In this document: piece after piece, positions 52,663 to 62,879 of the stretch
Position numbering within the stretch: position 1 is the stretch's first letter
Layout of the letters: each line of letters begins with the position of its first letter
Assembly: GCF_028583425.1 (NCBI RefSeq)
Contig: NC_072790.1
Span: 13,126,552 to 13,190,551, forward strand
Reading direction: 5' to 3'
Source: Eublepharis macularius
Lineage: Eukaryota; Chordata; Lepidosauria; Squamata; Eublepharidae
DNA length: 64,000 nucleotides
Position numbers and translations under genes: made by a program
Notes under the pieces: generated by a model
The model's input: the letters and a program-made list of their open reading frames with translations, nothing else
Databases searched by the model: none
Told to the model about the DNA's origin: nothing

Positions 52663-53094
52663 TTAAGACCCCGCAATAAGCAAGTCGCCTTCCTGAAATG
52701 TTTGTAATTTATGGAATACTTCTTTCAAGAATTGAATTTGGGCTGAGTTTGGAGCATAAATGGATGCCTTAGTTATTTTTTGGTTTTGTAACACCCCTTT
52801 AATAAAAATAAAATGCCCCTGTGGGTCGATTTCCTGGTTTTCCAATGTAAAACGTGCATGTTTTGAAATCAAGATTGCCGCACCTCTGGCTTTGGAAGCA
52901 CCAGGAGCTTGGAATTGAGATTGGAACCAAGGAGATTTTAAAACTTGTTCTTCATGAGACTCTTGTATTAAGAGAATGTCTGGTCTCAATTTTAACGGAG
53001 AGGACATAACCCGTCTCCATTTTATAGTATTGTTTAATCCTCTGACATTGATTGAGATCACCTTAAAAGAATGAATCATATTACTCTGCAACAA
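52663..53094 (-). pseudogene. L1 ORF2 endonuclease domain
   Basis: Begins near FKVISINVRGLNNTIKWRRV (conserved Asn in S-x-N-x-x-G), then PDILLIQESHEEQ (catalytic Glu region), KARGAAILI and ASIYAPNSAQIQFL (Y-AP-N motif). The frame ends at DLLIAGS just where the conserved GDFN motif should appear, because of a one-base change in register. An AP-type endonuclease that nicks target DNA in active elements; here inactive. Confidence 0.92.
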
Positions 53095-53699
53095 GATTTT
53101 TGTGAATTAAAAAATAAAAATAAAAACTCTTATATTTCCCAGTAATAATAAAATCTAATAACAAGCAGACTTTATCTAAAATACAAATTACAATAAAAAT
53201 TAATTGTAAATTCAATTTACTAAGTCTATATCAAGCTAACTACATAAAAATTAAATTTTAAAAATCTACCATAAATAAATATTACAAATGTTACAACTAA
53301 CAGTGCTTCCAATTACAAAATATCCTATTATATGTACAGAAAAAAGGGGGGAAAGTGGGGGGGGGTTGTAATAAAAAAATTAGCAAACAAAATATATAAC
53401 TATAACGACCTCCCCACCCACTCCCGAAAATCATCTTCCTAGAAAGAAATTTTAAACCAATGTATTATATAAAGTGACTAAGAATTCTAATCCCCACTTT
53501 TGCTAAAAACTGGTTACAGCTTCCAGACTATATAGACACAACTTTACTTAAAAATGTGTCCGTTTCAACTTTACTCTTAGGAATAAAATGGTGAATTTTT
53601 AACATTACTTTAAAAAAATAAAGAATATAAAATAGGGCCACCAGTCTCTGATATAAGGCCGAGAGGAATTCTGTTTGCCAACAACAATCTCATATTTTA

Positions 53700-54740
53700 A
53701 ACTTCTATATTATTGACGGTCTGTTTTAGGTTCTCTTCTGATATAGATAAAAAAAACAGGGGTTTTTGCAGAGACCACAATGTTTGATACAGGATTTCCC
53801 TTTTTTATAATGACTGTTGGTTCTAACGGTAGTTGGTTTTCTCTTAGACATTCTGCATGTTCCATCATATCATCTTGAGGGACAGGGTGTGAATTCACTG
53901 CTTTAGGCTTGATAGAAGAGGTGTGCTTTATTTTCTTTAAAGCTGATACCAGCTTATTCAGTCTACTTATCAAGGAATCTTGTTCTTGTTTAGACAGATT
54001 TCCAAAAGCCGATAATAGATTTGTTTCAATCTCTTCTTCTGGCTCCTCTAAGACCCTTGCTGCTCCATGAAATAAATGATTAATATTCAGTGATGATTAG
54101 TTGTTTGTTATAACAGAAGCATTCATCAGCAATGGTAAATTTGACGGAGCTTCTTGTCTTTTCTATTGTCTTTTCTGTTGTCTTCGTCTGAGTTGCAAAG
54201 AGTTTTTTAGAAGTCTTTTGTCTATTGAGGTTTGTAAGTCTAATTTTGGAACTATGGTATTTCTAAAATGTATTTGAATTTTAATCCAAATTTATTAAGT
54301 CCCTCAGCATCTTTGAAGGAATTTTGTTTGAATGGAAATGTAAGAGAAAACGTTCACAGCACTGGCACCCTGGGAGCCTTTCTAGTTTAGAAATATCAAT
54401 TTTCGATGGCGTTACCAGCTGTCCCCACTGGACTCTTCACTGGGCTCGTTTGTATTTGATCTTTGATTGCTTCAAGTTGGGTAAAAAAAATTGAATTGTT
54501 TGTGCAATCAAAAAAACATTGATGTCCTAAAATATCCAGTTCTGTATTGATTGTGGGTCTAGGTTTAAATCCAGATTCCAAAACAGGCAAAGCGCTTGCT
54601 TCTTGGTTCTCTTCATGAACGATCTTTGGAGTTGTTTGTTTCAGTAAACCGTCTTCTCCATCTTCTGTCTCAAGACAAGCATATCTGTTTTGTAAGTTCG
54701 CTGTAGTAAAATAGTCTTCCAGTCTAGATTGCTTATTCAC
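53700..54740 (-). pseudogene. L1 ORF1-like region
   Basis: Two open frames (54,396-54,740 starting MNKQSRLEDYFTTANLQ, and 53,710-53,973 containing RLNKLVSALKKIKHTSS) occupy the place of ORF1 upstream of the endonuclease. I cannot see a clear RRM or the C-terminal domain of canonical L1 ORF1p. The assignment rests mainly on position and on the coiled-coil-like second frame. Confidence 0.5.
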
Positions 54741-55009
54741 TGGAGGAGACCCGTCCCCGTCCCCGTCCCTCCCCCCCCCCCCTGCCGGCGCCCATTGTTA
54801 CAATAGCAATCCAAGGTAGAGGTAAAAGTCAGCTTTCTTCTTTTATTCTCTCGCCTCTTATCCCTGTTTAGTCTCTCTCAGGGCTTTTAGAGTGTGTTGT
54901 TTAATTAACTAGGTATTGGTTGCTCTCTTCCAGTCTTTACATACGCTGAAACATTTGCTCTCTCACAGTCATGTGTTGTCTCTGAGTTCGAATTCAAATG
55001 TATTATTAC

Positions 55010-55506
55010 AGTCAAATGACCAGCAAGAAAAAGATCACATAAACAAACCACAGTTCCTATCTACATAAAAAGAAAGGGAGAACAGATTTAGTTAAAATTA
55101 TTACCATACTCTGCAGATAATAAATCCTGAAAGGTAAAACTATCTTCAATCTCTCCTTTTGTTAAAAACTTCCGCTTGTTTATGACCACAAAACAGTATT
55201 TTGCTATTGTCAAGGATACAGTTTTCTTAGTATCTTCCAGCAAATATTTCAGTAGCACAGTAACTGCAGGATTCCAAATGATTATCCAGAGATTTAAACT
55301 TGGAGAGTAATGGATTTACTAACTGCTGCCTCTCTTCGGAATACAACTTACAGTGTAAGAGAATATGAGCAACGGATTCAACTTTCTTCTCTGGGCATAT
55401 GCAACATCTTTGACGAATAGGCCTGCGAAGAAACCTTCCCTACAACACATTAGAAGGGAAGGCATCAAAACGTGCTCTAGAAAAGGCCCATCTGTACTTC
55501 AATGGA
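55010..55506 (-). mobile_element. 3' end of a different non-LTR retrotransposon, fused to the L1
   Basis: The minus strand encodes AFSRARFDAFPSNVL, a stop, GRFLRRPIRQRCCICPEKKV and ESVAHILLHCKLYSEERQ. A C-x-C-P...H-x4-HC-type cysteine/histidine cluster of this kind closes the ORF of several squamate LINE families. The 3' UTR ends near 55,010 with TTGCTGGTCATTTGACTG and TAATAATACATTT, which I recall as the 3' terminus of such an element. The family is not named. It is neither CR1 nor the flanking L1. Confidence 0.65.
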
Positions 55507-55850
55507 CCTCTGAGTTCATTGAAGTTGGCTCTACAAAAATCTAACCTACGAGTCTGGCTACGAAGTTCCTTGGCCCCCCACAGCAACTGGAATTCAAGGA
55601 GGACATGGTCACTTCCCCCTAAGGTCCCCACCACCTTTACCCCATCTACCAATTCTTCCCTTTTGGTTAATATTAAGTCTAGTATGGCCGAGCCCCTTGT
55701 AGCTTCCTCCACCATTTGAAAAAGGACATGATCAGCCAGGCAGGTCAGGAAGTTGCATGATTCTTGTTGCTTTGCTGAGCTTGTCTCCCAGCACACATCG
55801 GGGAAGTTGAAGTCACCCATAATTATAATGTCTGCATACTTTACCAAACT
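55507..55850 (-). pseudogene. CR1 ORF2 endonuclease remnant (5' of the L1 insertion)
   Basis: SLVKYADIIIMGDFNFPDVC, then FLTCLADHVLFQMVEEATRG, SAILDLILTKREELVDGVKV and VGTLGGSDHVLLEFQLL. The GDFN and SDH catalytic motifs of the CR1 AP-type endonuclease are both intact. The N-terminal half is missing (5' truncation near 55,850). The frame runs to the target duplication and continues on the other side of the L1 at 49,076. Confidence 0.93.
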
Positions 55851-56053
55851 ACGATGTCGGGCCGCTGTCTCTTCTGGCGGCCCAGTGAGCAGTGGAGGTG
55901 GCCGGGCCCCACTTGTTCTCCCTGCCTCTTGTGGGGGCTCAGTTCCAGCTCCAGTAGGGCACCCTGAGGCTCACTGTGGCTGCTGGGGGGGGACAGTGAG
56001 TTGTCTTGTAGGAGGGCATCCTCGAAGCCGGCGCGGATGCTCGCATTGGACAT
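55850..56053 (-). other. GC-rich coding-like stretch, unidentified
   Basis: An ATG at 56,053 opens about 70 codons (MSNASIRAGFEDALLQDNSL, SPPSSHSEPQGALLELELSP, ...) with G or C at most third positions, quite unlike the AT-rich flank upstream. It has a low-complexity Ser/Pro part followed by a basic RQKRQRPD. It abuts the 5'-truncated end of the CR1 in the same orientation. I do not recognise the protein. It could be a host exon, a processed-gene fragment or chance GC-rich sequence. Confidence 0.3.
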
Positions 56054-56059
56054 AGAACA

Positions 56060-56465
56060 ACAGATTAGAAACGATCCCTCTCTTCCCTCTGTTTCCAGTT
56101 GTAGACAGCTGAATTATACCAGGGAGCTCTTTGAAAGAATGATCTCTTTTTCTGATAAATGATTTTCTCTGATCTGTTCACACTTAGTATGTCACATCAC
56201 CCTCGACTGTTTTTTCTCTAAACTAGTTAAAGACTCATTCGGCTACCTCTTCACTCAAAACCTTGATTCTAGCCTCTCAGCTGCTCTGGGGCATGTCAAG
56301 GCTCCACAGTATAACGGCAGTCGCAATTTCATGAGACTGACCCAGGTTTTATTGCGCCACCCCCAGTGCGCACACATGAAAAGGACACGTGCCTGATCTA
56401 CTTTTCTCTACCAAGACTTTTGCTGGTGGTTTAGTTAAAGGGGTTGATCAGGGACCTGCTCAGAT
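56060..56465. other. Unassigned sequence
   Basis: No gene or recognised repeat. Confidence 0.4.
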
Positions 56466-56879
56466 CTGTACCTGTTTATTTATTTGTTTTATGTTATTTA
56501 TAGCCCAGCCTTCTCACTGGGACTCAAGGCAGATTATGCAGTCAATACTGAAGACATTTCAATGAACGTGTAATGAGCAAATACATGCACAATTGCAACC
56601 ATTTAAAAAACAGCAGAAATTCAGTAACAGAGTTTAAGAAATGCTGAAACAGAGAATGAACAATTCTAAAACAGATACATTAAACAGCAATAAATAACAT
56701 AGAACTACCCAGTAGGATCATATCCAAAGCAACTGATAACAAACATGAGTATATAGTATTAAAGTCTACAGTCCCTATCCCTCTACTGATGTATCCCTCT
56801 GAGACCACATCTTTACAGTCCAGCCCTCCTCCATTAGCAAGCAGAAATAAAACTCAAATTAAATACATTACATGCAATA

Positions 56880-57294
56880 TGAGTCACCTTAGAGGAGAGA
56901 CCTACATACAATGTATTACAGTAGTCAAGTCTCAGTGTTACCATGGTGTGGATCCAGCTGGGCAATTTTCCAGGCTAGACTAGTTTGTGGAAAGCATTTT
57001 TTGCAGCTGCCTTAACTTCCTTTCCTGTAATAGAGCTAGATCCAGTATAACTCCTAGGCTCTTAAGTGAGTCTGCAATTCTTGTCTGGGTACAGTTTCAA
57101 TTTGTTTGCTTTCAGCCATTTCAACACAGCTGCCAGGCAGTGACCTTAGGTTTCTACTGCAGCCAGAGGTGATTTGGATAGTGAGATAGAGAGCTGGGTG
57201 TTGTCTGCATATTGATGGCATCCAATTCCATAGCTACACATGAGTTCTCCTAAAGCTACACATGAATTTTCCTAATGGTTAAATAACATGGGAG
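56880..57294 (-). pseudogene. L2 reverse transcriptase, motif C and downstream part
   Basis: GCHQYADNTQLSISLSKSPL at 57,165-57,222, then HCLAAVLKWLKANKLKLYPD and TLRLDYCNTLYVGLSSKV. The catalytic YADD is YADN here (AAC at 57,200-57,202 on the minus strand), removing one essential metal-binding Asp. It is otherwise colinear with L2 proteins. Confidence 0.9.
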
Positions 57295-57611
57295 CAGGGC
57301 TTTTTTTCTGGGAAAAGCGGTGGTGGAACTCAGGACTGAACAATGACGTCACTTTGGGTCAGCTGGAACAAGGGATTTTTTTTAAAAAAAAGCTTAAATT
57401 GCCCTCGGAGAAAATGGTCACATGGCTGGTGGCCCCGCCCCCTGATCTCCAGACAGAGGGGAGTCCAGTTTGCCCTCCGCACTGCTGGTGCGGAGGGCAA
57501 TCTAAACTCTCCTCTGTCTGGAGATCAGGGGGCGGGGCCACCAGCCATGTGACCATTTTCAGGAGGTGCTAGAATTCCATTCCACCGCGTTCCCGCTGAA
57601 AAAAAGCCCTG
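57295..57611. mobile_element. Palindromic hAT-type MITE, family A copy 3
   Basis: A 317-bp copy with CAGGGCTTTTTTTCTGGG and GAAAAAAAGCCCTG ends. Perfect 8-bp duplication CATGGGAG (57,287-57,294 and 57,612-57,619). Inserted in the L2 RT region. Confidence 0.93.
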
Positions 57612-57639
57612 CATGGGAGATAAGATTGCACCATGTGGA

Positions 57640-58116
57640 ACCCCACAAAATGTTCCATTCTGGAGAGAGCTGGTCTACAGCAGCACTCCTTTGAGTTCGT
57701 TCTGTGAGAAAACAGTTTAAACCAGTCCAAGGCACATCCTTTGAGACCCACTTATGCCTCCAAAAACTCAATAAAATGACATGGTCTGCTGCATCAAAGC
57801 CTGCAGTTAGATCCAGGAGGGGAAATAAAGAAGTACGGCCTTTGTCAATATTCAGATGGAGGTCATCTACTAAAGCTGCCAACACTGTCTCTGTCTCATA
57901 GCCTGGCCTGAAACCAGAGTGAAAAGGGTCCAGAGCTCCAGAGCTATCCAAGAAGACATGGAGTTGGTCAGCTACTGGTCTCTCAATCATTTTGCCTAAA
58001 AAGGGCAAATTAGAGACTGGGTGATGATTAGCCACTTTATTTGAGGAACAGGTGGCTTTTCTGCTTTTTCCTCCTACAACTTCTCCCTCAGAGTGACTTG
58101 CTTGGCTCCTATTCAT
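57640..58116 (-). pseudogene. L2 reverse transcriptase, fingers and palm
   Basis: NHHPVSNLPFLGKMIERPVA, LHVFLDSSGALDPFHSGFRP, GYETETVLAALVDDLHLNID and FPLLDLTAGFDAADHVILL. These are the L2-clade fingers and motif A (usual form LLDLTAAFDTVDH). Motif A keeps its Asp residues. After a shift, WKHFVGFHMVQSYL is a degraded GVPQGS-type segment. Confidence 0.92.
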
Positions 58117-58120
58117 TTAC

Positions 58121-59008
58121 ATGCTTTCACTGGAGTGGAACGAGCTCCCTCTGGAAGTCTGTAAGAGTCCGTCTTGTGCTGTTTCGAAGTGGTCTTTTAT
58201 GCAGTTTTGTGTGAAAGTTTTTGATGCATCGGTTCATAGGTTTTGTGATCAGATGGGCTGTTATGTAAGGAAGAAGGGAGGGCTCACCAAGGCAAAATGA
58301 AGATGGAGAGACAAATGGTCCGCACCGTTTGTCTCTCCATCCTGGTTATGCAAGGGCCAAACTAGATGTTCACTTTTTAAAAGAGATGGATCCTGGTAGA
58401 CTGGACCCAGCTTGGGTTCCTCACAGCCAACACAGGAGCTGTGGGGAATGGTTTGGGTTCACAATGCCGCAACATGGGGAGGAAGGCTCCTGCCCCCCCC
58501 AGCCATTTTCTACATCAGAACACTGCTGTGGTATTATTTCCCTCTTTTTCGGCTCCTTGTGCATAGAATACGTCACACGGAGCAGCATAACTGCTCCTAG
58601 TGTTATTTTGGCATGGAAAATGGCAAGGGGCAGGAGCCCTGGAGCCGATATTTACCTCTTCAGTCCTTTCAGCCCTTTAGCACTGATCCCACTTTTTTTT
58701 TTTTGAGGGGGGAGTGAAGACAAGAGTTCGACTGTGATTGTTCATTTGTGAATAAAAAGCATGATCAGAGGCATTTATTTATTTATTTATTTATATGACA
58801 CCTCTCCACCATATTTAGTGCGTGAGGCGGTTTACAGCATGATTTCTTTACCTAAGTAAAGTAGTTTGCTACTAATGATTGAAATCAGATACCAAGCTGA
58901 GTGGAAGTGGGCATTCATTTTTCTAACCCTGCTCACCTCCCATGCCCCCCACCCCGCTTGATGTTAGTTGCCGCCATTCCATGAAAAGTTTCTACTGCCC
59001 ATCCCTGA
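58121..59008. other. Mostly unassigned; LINE 3' tail scrap with (TTTA)n near 58,770
   Basis: A TTTA repeat (58,768-58,794) followed by CACCTCTCCACCATATTTAG and GAGGCGGTTTACAGCATG looks like the extreme 3' end of an L2/CR1-type element on the minus strand. The rest is unassigned, apart from AGGGCCAAACTAGATG at 58,345, a scrap of a family D/E terminus. Confidence 0.45.
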
Positions 59009-59242
59009 GAGCGGGACCACAAGTGACGCCTGACACAGATTGGACACTTGTCAGCTTCCCTCAAGTTTTGGCGGGAAATGTAGGCAGCTTGGCGGAATGT
59101 TGGACAAGTGACAGTTGAAAAGTCCATTGGACAGCAGTCGGAGAGCCAAGCTGCAAGACCAGGATGCCTACATTTCCCATCAAAACGTGAGGGAAGCTGA
59201 CTAGTGTCCAACCTGTGTCAGGCGTCACTTGTGGTCCTCCTC
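59009..59242. mobile_element. Harbinger-like palindromic MITE, family D copy 3
   Basis: GAGCGGGACCACAAGTGACG at the left, CGTCACTTGTGGTCC at the right, 234 bp. Inner arms as in copies 1 and 2. The left flank is TGA. The right border is mutated and no duplication is clear. Confidence 0.75.
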
Positions 59243-60486
59243 TTTTCAAGGGACAGAACATGTTTCTCTGGGCTTGTTGGCAACCCTACTTGAATGTAAG
59301 TGGCGGGGCATGACCTATTTTGGTGGGGCATTGCCCACAGATCCCCTTCCCATAACTACAGGCCTAGCGGTTTATCTTCTGAGAGCTGGAAAATGTCCAG
59401 TCCTTGATGATACAAAATTGTCCACAGAATATGGAGCTTTTGTTTTGTGCCTTCCATCATGTAGAGGCTATTCCTCAGAGCAAAGTGACCAGCCTTAATG
59501 AAGCCTCCCCCCCCCTCCAGAAGCCGAACCAATGAGGCCCGTGCACAATTGATAAAAACACAACTTCTGCATATGAACTGTACTGCCTGAAACCTTCCTG
59601 CTCTTCTCTCAGTGGCCTGTGGCCCTTCACTACACAGCCAGTTTCCCCCATGTTAATTCAGCTTATGCGTAGTGGACGCATGAGAGATCCTTTCCAAGTA
59701 GATATGCATGTGGAAATTGATAGCGCTCTTTTTTTTTATTGGGAGGTAGAAATGCTGAAACCAAGCCAGGACTATAAATATGGATTCTGTTTCACCTCTC
59801 ACCTGAAATCCATGTTTCTCATTTTCAAATATGTGATCCTACATAGTATATTTATTACGGTCAGAGACCAAAAGTAATAACATACAACCTACAATCAAGG
59901 TAAGTCATATTATTTACAGAGCTGTCCAATAAAATTCCAGAATTCAGATTCTTAAAAAATATTTAAAACCTTAAGACCTGAGTTCCCTAAAACCAAATTG
60001 TTAAATACTTGAATCCCTAAAGTTATAAAATATTTAAATATTTCCCCCTGTAAAATACTTCCTGATCTTTATGGCCTTCACAGCAAATTTTGCCACCTTT
60101 AAAGTACAAGATTTCCAACAACACTCAGAATTTTGTAACCTGCTTTCTGCCTGTATAGGCGTAGGGTGCTGCATAGCACCACCCTTAAATACAATACTTC
60201 CTAAACAAAGGAAGGCCCTAACTGGATTTGTCCAGCCAGTGGAGATGTCAGTTTGCAATCGCGTTTCAGTTTTGCTAAAGGCGCTGTGTTTTCAGCAGGA
60301 ACTGTGCACATTTGTATCATTATTTTGTCTTTATCTTATACTGAGTTGCAAATAACTGCAAGCTAAACAAAGGAAAGAAAAATAAGAGCTTGTAGCGTTC
60401 ATTTTGACCCCTGCTGTGGCTGAGGCCAGTACAGAGACTACTTTGATCGAGAGCCACAAAGTGGTGTTCGGCGTTTTCTGATATGG
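59243..60486. other. Unassigned sequence, 1.2 kb
   Basis: No gene or recognised repeat. AT-rich from 59,880 to 60,060. Confidence 0.4.
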
Positions 60487-60541
60487 CTGCCACCCACCAG
60501 TTGCCTCTAAGTCTAGAACCTGTAACTATTCAGGAGGTAAG
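60487..60541 (+). other. Candidate short exon with strong splice donor
   Basis: An ATG in good context (GATATGGCTGCC) at about 60,483 opens MAATHQLPLSLEPVTIQE, and the frame meets CAGGAGGTAAGTAAAG, a near-consensus 5' splice site, at about 60,537. The upstream frame stays open for only about 20 codons. No partner exon is identifiable in the window and the peptide is not one I recognise. Chance occurrence is quite possible. Confidence 0.15.
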
Positions 60542-61240
60542 TAAAGAAAAAAAGAAAAGAAAATGCCCACCACTTTGAAATAGCTCTTTCATCCCACTCC
60601 GCATTTCATTTCCTGAAATAGTCTGTGTTTGATGTCCTGCCTGTAGGTAAAATTATTTCTGAAGAGTTCATGTCTGAGAAAGTTCTTAATTGTTTTTGGC
60701 TGGAATTCCATCTCACCAAACTGGCAAAGGTTGTCAAATTAATAGAGTGAAGATGTTTTTGTCTACTTTGCTTGACCTGTTTACAGAATGCCCCCATTTT
60801 TGAAAGTTTCTAAGTGAATCTAGTCCCTTAAAGGTGTAAAAGTCACGTCCCCTCATCAAATCAAATATTATTAGCATGAACTAAAATGATTCCTGTGAGG
60901 GAAATGCTACCAGATTACCCAATCATTTCACCTATGGAAAGAGGAAGGGAGGGGAAACAAAGTTGCAGCGAGTATCTTAAAAGGCGCCAGACTAAGATGT
61001 TGGTTTGAGAAAACATACACAAAAGTAACTAACTTGGCAAGATACTATGGCCCATTCCGCACAGCACACTTTAAGCCAGCTGAGCGTTCACGCCAATCAG
61101 TGCTGAAATGGCTTGGGATCCCATCTTTCTGCACTGCACGACCTCGAGGCAATTTGGTGTCTACTAATGGGTTGAGATATGTGTTTGCAGCTGCATTTTG
61201 TTTTTATTTTTTTAAAAAAAATTTGCCTGTGTTGGAACTA
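60542..61240. other. Unassigned sequence
   Basis: No gene or recognised repeat. Confidence 0.4.
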
Positions 61241-61467
61241 GGGCTGCCAGTCTCCAGATGGTAACAGAAGTGGTAGCTGCAGATCTCCTGGAATTACAAC
61301 TGTTCTCCAGGCAACAGAGATCAGTTGCCCTGGAGAAAATGGCTGTTTTGAAGGGTGAACTGTATGGTATTCTAACCCATTGAGGTCCCCCCCCTCGCCA
61401 AACCCCACCCTTTCCAGGCCCCACCCCTCAAATCTCCAGGAATTTCTCAACCTGGACCTGGCAACCT
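61241..61467. mobile_element. TA-flanked palindromic MITE, family F copy 2 (inverted)
   Basis: GGGCTGCCAGTCTCCAGATG at the left and AACCTGGACCTGGCAACC at the right, flanked by TA on both sides (61,239-61,240 and 61,468-61,469). Internal GATCTCCTGGAATTACAACT matches the complement of the copy at 10.36 kb. Confidence 0.65.
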
Positions 61468-61597
61468 TAGTTGGAACATATCCCTCTCCCCCGGTATTTG
61501 CTGATTGGGCTGTCCTGTGCCCACTGGAGAGGCATTTGGTGGTGGAGTTCTGGGTTGAAACGTACTTTTTATGCTTGTTCCAGTCTCATTAATTTTT

Positions 61598-62030
61598 TTA
61601 AGCCAAGCCAGGAAAGGGTTCAAATACTGCTGCTTCATTCCTTCCATGCAGCTTCTCTGCCTCTCTGTTTTGCAAAGGGCTGTGCAAAACTCTTGGGTTT
61701 TTTCCTCTTTGGCATTAGGAGAAGACACCTGGAGGGAGGGGAAAGCAGCCATTTAACCCTTTCCTGTCTTTTAAAGCCAGCAGGGAATAAGCAGCAACTT
61801 TACAACTCATTCCTGGCTTTAAAAAAAACGAGTGTGTGCTCATACCACTGAGGGAGGAAGGGAAAAGCAGCCATTTAACCCTTTCCTGGCTTCTAAAGCC
61901 CACGGGGAATAAGCAGCAACATTAGGACTAGTTCCTGCCTTTGGAAAAAAATAAGAGAGCGTGTGCATATCTGAGAGGAAGAAAGCAAACAGAAAAGCAG
62001 CCTTATGACCCTTACCTCATTTTACTGATA
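61598..62030. repeat. Local duplication of about 122 bp, with an inverted partner
   Basis: AAGCAGCCATTTAACCCTTT, CCTGGCTT(C/T)(T)AAAGCC, GGGAATAAGCAGCAAC recurs at 61,745 and 61,866, with a shorter third piece near 61,995. An inverted relative (GCCAGGAAAGGGTTCAAATA) lies at about 61,606-61,628. It may be a degraded DNA transposon with duplicated ends. Confidence 0.65.
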
Positions 62031-62215
62031 AAAATGGCAGAAAAGGAGTTCAGAGAGCTGAGAAGGGTGGGAGTGGTTACCAGGGGACAGACCAGTCAGC
62101 TCCTGAGAGCAATGAACGGGGGGGGGGGCACGAGAAACAGAATGGGAGTTTTTGATTCTGCACAGACATAGTACACGCCGGCAGCGACTAGGCAGTGGCT
62201 TAAAAAAAAAATTCA

Positions 62216-62879
62216 TGGAATGTGTGCCGGGGAAAAAGACAGGGAAAAGACAGACAAAAACTGTTTCTGCTTCCCATGACTCCTTTGCATGTGCAGAACT
62301 CTGAAGAACATGAGAAGCAGAATAGATTCTGAAACACTGTAAAGTGACCGTGTGGAAAACATCTAGGTTTAAATTGCAAAGAAGCTGGCGTAAGACTGCA
62401 ATGTTTGTGCAACATATTGGCCCCCTGCCCTGTTCTTCCTTGGAGGAGGGGAGGAATGCCACCCCCCCCCCAGATCAAAAGAGAAACCCTATTACATGAT
62501 TCAACCTGAGCAGTAAAGACTACAAATTGTTGTATGTGCCATTCCATCTCCTGGATAGAACAGGTAATGAATGGAAACAAACAACCTCTAAGCCTACAAT
62601 TACTACTCAAAACCTTTACTGCATAGTGGTTGTAACTATATGGAGAAGCCATCTTCTCTAGTATGCACACATGGAAACTCCACTGACCTGTATCCGGTTG
62701 GTAATCCATGGAAATTGAATATTTATTTAAATATTTATACTTTTCACCCCAGTGGGGACCCAAAGCAGCTTATTGCATCATTTTATTTATTTATTTGCAA
62801 AATTTATTGGCTTGCTCTGTGAAATCTGCCTGGAGTCTCACTAAGAAAGGTGAATATAAATATATATATATAAATAAAT
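62216..62879. other. Unassigned sequence
   Basis: No gene or recognised repeat, except TA/TTTA runs near 62,780 and 62,855-62,880. Confidence 0.4.

Larger units (their letters stand above)
49077..55005 (-). mobile_element. Near-full-length L1 LINE
   Basis: About 5.9 kb, longer than most L1 copies because the 5' end was copied. Order on the minus strand: a 5' region including a G-rich run with GGGACGGGGACGGGGACGGG near 54,750, an ORF1-like region, ORF2 endonuclease, RT, C-terminal cysteine domain and a short 3' UTR with poly-A. It differs in sequence from the L1 at 5.25 kb, so two L1 lineages are present. It is broken by many stops and frameshifts. The exact 5' border (about 54.79 to 55.01 kb) is uncertain. 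Confidence 0.85.
49077..55506 (-). mobile_element. Chimeric L1 insertion inside CR1 (L1 plus 3' end of another non-LTR element)
   Basis: A 6,430-bp block bounded by CCTCTGAGTT at 49,067-49,076 and 55,507-55,516. When the block and one repeat are removed, the minus-strand CR1 frame reads without a break (RANFNELRG joins LMRGIPWGS). The block has one A-rich 3' end (a T run at about 49,082-49,091 on plus). Minus-strand order: RT C-terminal and 3' region of a different retrotransposon (55,506 to about 55,010), then L1 5' region, ORF1-like frame and ORF2 down to 49,080. One duplication and one poly-A around both parts point to a single integration. Confidence 0.78.
56466..58120 (-). mobile_element. 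L2-like LINE with a MITE inside
   Basis: RT fingers and palm are encoded from 58,090 downward; motif C lies at 57,200. The end of RT and a 3' UTR with CTGCCTTGAGTCCCAGTGAG follow to 56,466. The MITE at 57,295-57,611 interrupts it and is removed cleanly by its CATGGGAG duplication. The usual C-terminal WLPV/LWN block is missing between about 56,880 and the 3' UTR, an internal deletion. Confidence 0.9.
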
